The notes beneath the pieces are model-generated. The model did no database searches, had not been told where the DNA came from, and saw only the letters and a list, made by a program, of their open reading frames with translations. From positions 168 to 64,167 of the forward strand of contig VZSF01009852.1 in assembly GCA_013398295.1 (NCBI GenBank): a stretch of DNA of 64,000 nucleotides, read 5' to 3'. The stretch is from Chionis minor. Taxonomy: Eukaryota; Chordata; Aves; Charadriiformes; Chionididae. This document shows positions 59,108 through 64,000 of the stretch, piece after piece (position 1 is the stretch's first letter; every line of letters starts with the position of its first letter). A program made the position numbers and the translations under genes.

Positions 59108-62100
59108 CTGAAAAAGAGAAAAAGAGGTGAGGTACCAGCATGAGTGTTCAGTTCTCCCTAGCTGACTGGTCAGGGACAGGATGGCAGGGCTCGGTAGCAT
59201 GATTTTTTTTTTTTTTTTTCCTGCTGAGGTTTTTATTCATGAGTGTTTCCTTAGTCTTTGGATGGTCTCAATAGCTGTCCCCTACCTGAAGGCAAGATGT
59301 ATCCTGAATAACAGTAACAAACATGCCACTACAGCAACTCATCTTACCTATGGTTATGCAGATCTTTAGAGTACATTTTATTTACACATCATTAAGAGCG
59401 AACTGATGCCAGAGTGAACTTTGCTAAATAAATGAATAGGCATCAACTCAAGAACTTTGCTCTCTGGACTTCTCTGTAATTTGGAAGGGAAGTCAGACGC
59501 AGCTCTGGCTAAGTTGGCGGCGGGGCTTCAGACAGCTGTGACCGCCGGGAAGCATCCCCTCAGGCCCCTTGGTGGGGGTAGGTCAGCTGTGAGGCGGCAG
59601 CTGCAGCCACGGAACCCACCTGGAACTCCAAGAAGCGGGGCGGTAGAAGATGCAGCAGAGGTAACTGGGGCTTCCATAAGTGAGGATTTGGTAATACACA
59701 CGGTGCCTGGCTGTAAAACTCCTAGCTGCCCTTTGCTCCGCTATGGATGTTCCATGGCATACTGAGTACGCTGATAACACAGTGCTTCTTATCAGCTAAC
59801 CTGTGACTATCAGCGCAGCAGGTTTTGAAGAAAGGTACCATTCACAAATTCCACAAATGGAATGGTGAAGTACCATTCCACAAATAAGCCACCCTTACAG
59901 GAAAACTCCCTGGCATGTGCTGCATCAGAACAACTTCTTAATACGTATTTTATTTTTGTCATTGTGAGAATGTCCAGGCTTCCACAGAAAGTAAAATGCA
60001 TTTTGGAACAATTACACATGGCAGCCCAAATCAGGCCTTATTGATGGACTCTTCACAACACTGAGACACGCACACACCCCCACCCAGTGCACTAAGGGCT
60101 GGAGGTGCTCCCCAGTTTGTGCTCTGTACACTATAGCGAGACAGGCTGAATCATGGAGGCTTTGAGTTGCAACAGCTGTTTGGCAACCTGAAGGTTTCCA
60201 TTTCAGCAATAAACAGTTCAGAGACACAACTGTATGCATCCACCTGCTGCAGTCAAAAGGTGGTTCTCCAAGATGTAGGACTGTGGAAATGGTTCCTACC
60301 AGAGCAGCTAAACAAGTGTTCCTGCGTGTTTAGAACCTGCAGCCACTTCATCGAAGTACCAGCAGTGTGGTCTTTGCCCTGAATCTGAGTAGCTATCCCC
60401 AAGAAGTCTGCTTTGAAAGCTCTGCGTCATCGCTAGCGGTGTGGTGGGATACGTAACTAGAGGCTACAATTAAGCCATGAAAATAGATGAGGGGAGCAGG
60501 TGCTGGATGTGTTGCCTACCTGGTAAAGACCTTCGTTCCCTTTGCCTCGTCGTCTCTGCTGCTTTGAGAAAGAAAAAGCATAGATTAATGGGTGCTTTTC
60601 CCAAAGCAAAGGAACCCCTGGCTTCCCCCCCCCCCAGCCTGAGCGGGGGGAAGTACTGAGGGCCAGCAGCTGCGCTTGGCCGGGACACCCCCTGCACAGG
60701 AGGGAAAGCACCCGCTAAGTCTGGACCAGCCCAGACACCCTGCAAGAGCTGTGGGAGGAGAATAGTAAGGACTTTAAAAGGAAATTATTTTGGTTTGCTG
60801 ACATATTTTCCTGTCGTACTGTTATAACGCTGCTCTTTCTTTGATTTCCTGTACGTATAGAGATTTGGCAGCGTTCCTATAGACAGTGATTGATTTATGC
60901 GCTGAAGGCACACTTGGAACAAACGGGGCTGGATTTTTTTAAGTTGCTGCGAGTCAGCTGGTATCCGAGGGACTCTGCCCGCTGTTGGACAGACGTGGAT
61001 AAGTAAGTAAATTCTCCAGCGTGCACCTGGTAAGCTGTCTCGCTGTTCAAAGGAACTGCGGGTACGGCTGCCCGAGGACAAAGTCAGGCAGGATTCAGTA
61101 AAACAGGTACCGGGACTGTCATGGTACCAGTAGAGGACGCCAACGAGGTCACTCACATCAGCGACATACAGAGAAAAACCTTCTGCTTGAACCCGCTTGC
61201 TGCTGCATTCCCAGGGGTACGTGGAGCTGCCAGGCAAAGCAGCCAAGTTGCACGTGACAGTGTGGTTTCCAGGTGGGAAGCAGGGACAGCAGAGCTTACA
61301 GCCCCCTGGGTGGAGGCTGGCATGTCAAGCCCGTGGCTGGTCATAACTGCTCCGCGGCAGCAGAGCACTGACTGTGTCACGAACATGTGCGAAAGAGTAT
61401 GCCTGCCACAATTGAAACTGCAGCCGTCTGCTAAATGATCATATAACTGGAATGAGGCAAGGTTTTTTTGGGGGAGTGTTCCCCAATAATAGAACCAGTC
61501 ATAAAAACATGGCAAGACTTTATATACTCAGAGCCTGTAAACTGAGTTTGAATATGGAAGATCGTCATTAGAATAATAAAAAAAGGGGGGTGGGGATTAA
61601 ATGTTGGTGTTGCTTCAGCATTTCTCAGCACAAAACTTTGTTTTGAAATGCCTTTTTTTTCACTTTTCAGAGGGAAATGGAAGGTTATACTTAAGATGCT
61701 TTGACATAAAATAGAACCTCTGTAGGCCACAGCAATTTTTCATTTTGCCATAACAGTGTCCCCAGATGGGGTTTTCCAACACCAGACTCCCTCCCCCAGC
61801 AGTTTGTGCACAGAACTAAAACTATCTGTTTGCTGCTAGCTTTAGATGTAACTGATCTGTTCCTTCATAAAAATTTGAGTGGAGGTGGAGGAAGGAGAAG
61901 ATTTCCCCCGTTACTTGTCTGAAGACGGGCGCAAGGAGGAGCTTGCAAATGCTTGTGCCTGTAAGGCAGACCAGCCTCGACAGCCCAGAGAGGGGAAACC
62001 CTGAACCTCCAGCTCTGAACTGCTCTGTAGGAACGTGCTCAACTGATGTGAGTTGCCGGGCTCCAGACCTTGCAGTGTGTGAAATTAGACATTTCCTTCA

Positions 62101-63580
62101 ACTATTCTTCACCCATCTCATACCTTCTGCCTCTTCAGCTGGGGCAGCCTTTAGAATGTGTCTGTCCAAAAGTTGAAATATTTCCCCTTGAAATGACTCA
62201 ATCCGCCCAGAGACACTGCTGGTGTAGGGGCTGTGTTTCTAACACCGGTGGGACAAAGCTGACTGCCTGATCTCCACATTGGTTTATGGCTCCTGCAACG
62301 CTGTAGCTACAGGTCTTTCTTACTGCTGTACCAAACATACCGCTTACTACAGGAAAAAGGCAACCACTGTCAGCTGTGCCTGTAGATGCTGTGCAACGTG
62401 GGGACTTCCTTGTGCAAGGCAGCTGCATGCGGCAGGGGCTACTGCTCTGTAAGGCAATGAAGAATTCTTCGTCCCAGGGTTTCACTGGGAAGAAAAGTAG
62501 GACTCACCTCTCCCTTCATTCCGATTTCACTGTATGCCTCTCCCATCTTGTCCTTCTGCAGTGACTGCAAGCAGAGAGGGGGGAAAGAGTCAGCGTGTTA
62601 CTGAAGAGCCAAGCCAGCCCCTGGGTGACTGCGCTCCAGGCCTGTGCTTCTGGCGCTGCCTTGCCTCACAGCTTCCATATGTTCCAGAGAAGAAGGAACA
62701 GTGGTGGGACGTGACGGATGTGCATTTAAGTAGATGCTATACATGATCAAATCTGCTTAGCATATCAACACCACTTCATCTCCAAACACTTAAATAACTC
62801 TACCTTCAACCAAGTCATTTATCTAGATTACTACAATCAAAGCCAGGCCGAAGAAAAGCTTTAAGCGGCATTTGTTCAGGAGACAAACCTGACCAGGCAG
62901 CTCGGTCCCAGAGACAAGGGAAGTCTAACACTGCAGGGTGAAGGTTGAGAAGGAGGAGCTCTTCCTTCCTCCCTCTAGGGAAGCAGGTCCCAAATGCTTA
63001 TGCCCAGCTGTGAGCAGAGTGTCTGATTCAGTAATGATGAAGACCAGTCTTGGAAACAAACTCATTTCTCAGCAAGCGCTGAACACCCAGAAAGACGTTA
63101 GCTTTAGCGTTCACGTATCCATCCTTTGGAGCACAGACCACTGCATTTAGCCAGAGTTAAATCAATTAAATCAACAGGCTCCTAAGCAGCCTGGTGCACT
63201 AGCATTTGGCCTTTGTCAGAGAGGCTGGAGAACAAGCACATAAAATACTGCAGCATCAGTCACATGGGACGAAGGGCGATTAGTCCCTAATGGCTAACAT
63301 AAAGGGATCAGCAGGTATCTTGAGCCAATTTCTTTTCTCCATCTGCCAATGTTTTTCTCCCATCACAGAGCGGAAATTTTAGCAAAAAAGTGGGGGTTGA
63401 AGGGAAGAGAAGTCTTTGAAAGCAGCTGTTAAGTTTGAACCAAAGCTGAAATTGGGTAGGGGGGAAAAAAGGTCTCCTATGAAACAGACATTCCTATTTC
63501 CAGCCATCCCCCCCCCTCTTCTCCCTCCAGCTCTCTCTACTCACGCTGTAGACGGTGTCCTGAGGGTTCTTTCTTCTCTG
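59042..63580 (-). CDS. CD247: CD247 (CD3 zeta), 3' part of gene: four exons, ITAM2 and ITAM3
   Basis: Four - strand exons, 63,580-63,545, 62,564-62,508, 60,555-60,520 and 59,107-59,042, join in phase 0 to encode 64 residues plus stop. They align without gaps to the last 64 residues of human CD3 zeta as I remember it. ITAM2 reads YSSL...YSEI and ITAM3 reads YQGL...YDAL; both keep the YxxL/I pairs phosphorylated by Lck and bound by ZAP-70. The basic RRKNPQ and RRRGKG segments between ITAMs are kept. The protein is the signalling homodimer of the T-cell receptor complex and of some NK receptors at the plasma membrane. Signal peptide, transmembrane helix and ITAM1 exons lie right of the window. 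The gene is convergent with POU2F1. Confidence 0.95.
59108..60519 (-). other. CD247: CD247 last intron
   Basis: Mixed-composition intron with an 18-T run on + at about 59,202-59,219. A small perfect hairpin TGGAATGGT/ACCATTCCA lies at 59,858-59,880. No additional gene was recognised. Confidence 0.8.
59858..59880. repeat. short perfect inverted repeat
   Basis: TGGAATGGT, 5-nt loop, ACCATTCCA, with a further nearby copy of ACCATTC at about 59,838. It lies in the CD247 intron; function unknown. Confidence 0.8.
60520..60555 (-). CDS. CD247: CD247 exon (basic linker and first ITAM3 tyrosine)
   Basis: A 36-nt exon encoding [12 protein letters not shown]; human has RRRGKGHDGLYQ. The donor is CAG|GTAGGC. 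The acceptor region reads CTCAAAGCAGCAG|AGA on the - strand, three consecutive possible AG acceptors, so one or two extra Gln codons could be included in some transcripts (start 60,558 or 60,561). Confidence 0.95.
60556..62507 (-). other. CD247: CD247 intron
   Basis: A roughly 2-kb intron with only chance open frames, including one of 153 codons on the - strand at 60,785-61,246 that resembles nothing I know. No repeat family was recognised. Confidence 0.8.
62508..62564 (-). CDS. CD247: CD247 exon (ITAM2 second half)
   Basis: Acceptor (- strand) CTGCTTGCAG|TCA and donor GGAGAG|GTGAG. Nineteen codons encode [19 protein letters not shown]; human has [20 protein letters not shown] second AG nine bases inside (CTGCAG|AAG) is present but would break the ITAM spacing. 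I chose the outer acceptor because it restores the YxxL motif. Confidence 0.96.
62565..63544 (-). other. CD247: CD247 intron
   Basis: A 1-kb intron with consensus GTGAGT donor; nothing else recognised. Confidence 0.8.
63545..63580 (-). CDS. CD247: CD247 exon (start of ITAM2) with NAGNAG acceptor
   Basis: It encodes (Q)[11 protein letters not shown]; human has QRRKNPQEGLYN. The acceptor reads TTTTACAGCAG|AGA on the - strand, so splicing at the first or second AG adds or drops one Gln (exon start 63,580 or 63,577). Human CD247 has two isoforms differing by exactly this Gln. The donor is AGC|GTGAGT. Phase 0 at both ends. Confidence 0.95.
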
Positions 63581-64000
63581 CTGTAAAACAAAAGAAGAAA
63601 GTTGCCCACGTGTTGCACTACCCGCATCCCCCACCACCTTGTATGTGCCTGTGCATTGGCTCTAAGGCACGGTTACAGCTCTATGGACGTGCTGTACCAG
63701 TTACAGCCCATCTTGCCTCCACCCATAGGGCTCTGTTCAGACAACTTGTTCTCTGGAAAATTAATTTCATTTTAATGATTGATAAAACTTAGGTCTTCTC
63801 TGCTCCATCCCTACAGCTGTCACCTGCAGGCAAACCCTACACACTGACAGAGAAGGTTTCCCCTCCCTTTTCCTTTGAAACTGTTGGGCTCTGCAGCAGC
63901 AACAGTTCTTTTGGCTGCTGCTTTACTTTGTTGGCACTTGTGTGGTGGCATCACGTGCAGCGAGCTCTCGTGAAACACCCACTCCTGCCTTGCCTGCTCC
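63581..64000 (-). other. CD247: CD247 intron (partial, continues right)
   Basis: The 3' end of the intron before the ITAM2 exon. No exon for the preceding EEYDVL (ITAM1) segment is present in the remaining bases. Confidence 0.8.

Noticed and set aside
60785..61246. 153-codon - strand open frame in a CD247 intron
   Set aside because: No recognisable domain, no start context or splice evidence, and it does not join in frame to CD247 exons.
62508..62555. Shorter CD247 exon using the inner CTGCAG acceptor
   Set aside because: It would remove SLQ and break the YxxL motif of ITAM2; the outer TTGCAG acceptor restores gapless alignment with human.
1..64000. CRISPR arrays, prokaryotic operons, integrated viruses, tRNA or rRNA genes
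   Set aside because: None seen. The window is intron-rich vertebrate DNA fully accounted for by two genes, their UTRs and sparse repeats.

Overview
The window is vertebrate nuclear DNA and most likely from a bird. The introns are AT-rich, there is a decayed CR1 non-LTR retrotransposon (the dominant avian/reptilian LINE), and no mammalian SINEs were recognised. Two protein-coding genes lie tail to tail. I see no bacterial, viral or CRISPR-type content and no new biological system; the region is a well-conserved vertebrate locus with several smaller oddities.

Left and centre (285 to about 57,200, + strand): POU2F1 (Oct-1), the octamer-binding POU-homeodomain transcription factor. Fifteen coding exons can be joined with consensus GT/AG splice sites into one uninterrupted frame of 742 codons plus stop (ATG at 293, TGA at 44,189-44,191). 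The order is a glutamine-rich activation region, POU-specific domain, linker, POU homeodomain, and a Ser/Thr/Ala-rich C-terminal region. The first exon seen here is also open upstream of the ATG, so a longer N-terminal isoform from exons left of the window is possible. A non-coding stretch of about 12.5-13 kb follows the stop codon. I read it as one very long 3' UTR with several candidate polyadenylation signals, the most convincing near 56,703 and 57,172.

Right end (about 57,955 to 64,000, - strand): the 3' half of CD247 (CD3 zeta, the T-cell receptor signalling chain). Four exons encode the last 64 residues, including ITAM2 and ITAM3, followed by a 3' UTR of about 1.1 kb ending at an AATAAA. 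The transmembrane segment and ITAM1 lie beyond the right edge. The POU2F1/CD247 convergent order matches the human 1q24 arrangement as I remember it. The two 3' ends are separated by well under 1 kb.

Other content: one CR1 fragment (about 24,960-25,875), one probable small hAT-like MITE (about 35,869-36,030), a T-rich tract of about 115 bp ahead of one acceptor, poly-C tracts containing N bases, a striking C/A/T homopolymer composite at 31,745-31,822 that may be partly an assembly artefact, simple TA and ATT repeats, and GC-rich blocks inside the presumed POU2F1 3' UTR. No tRNA, rRNA or recognisable small-RNA gene was found by eye.
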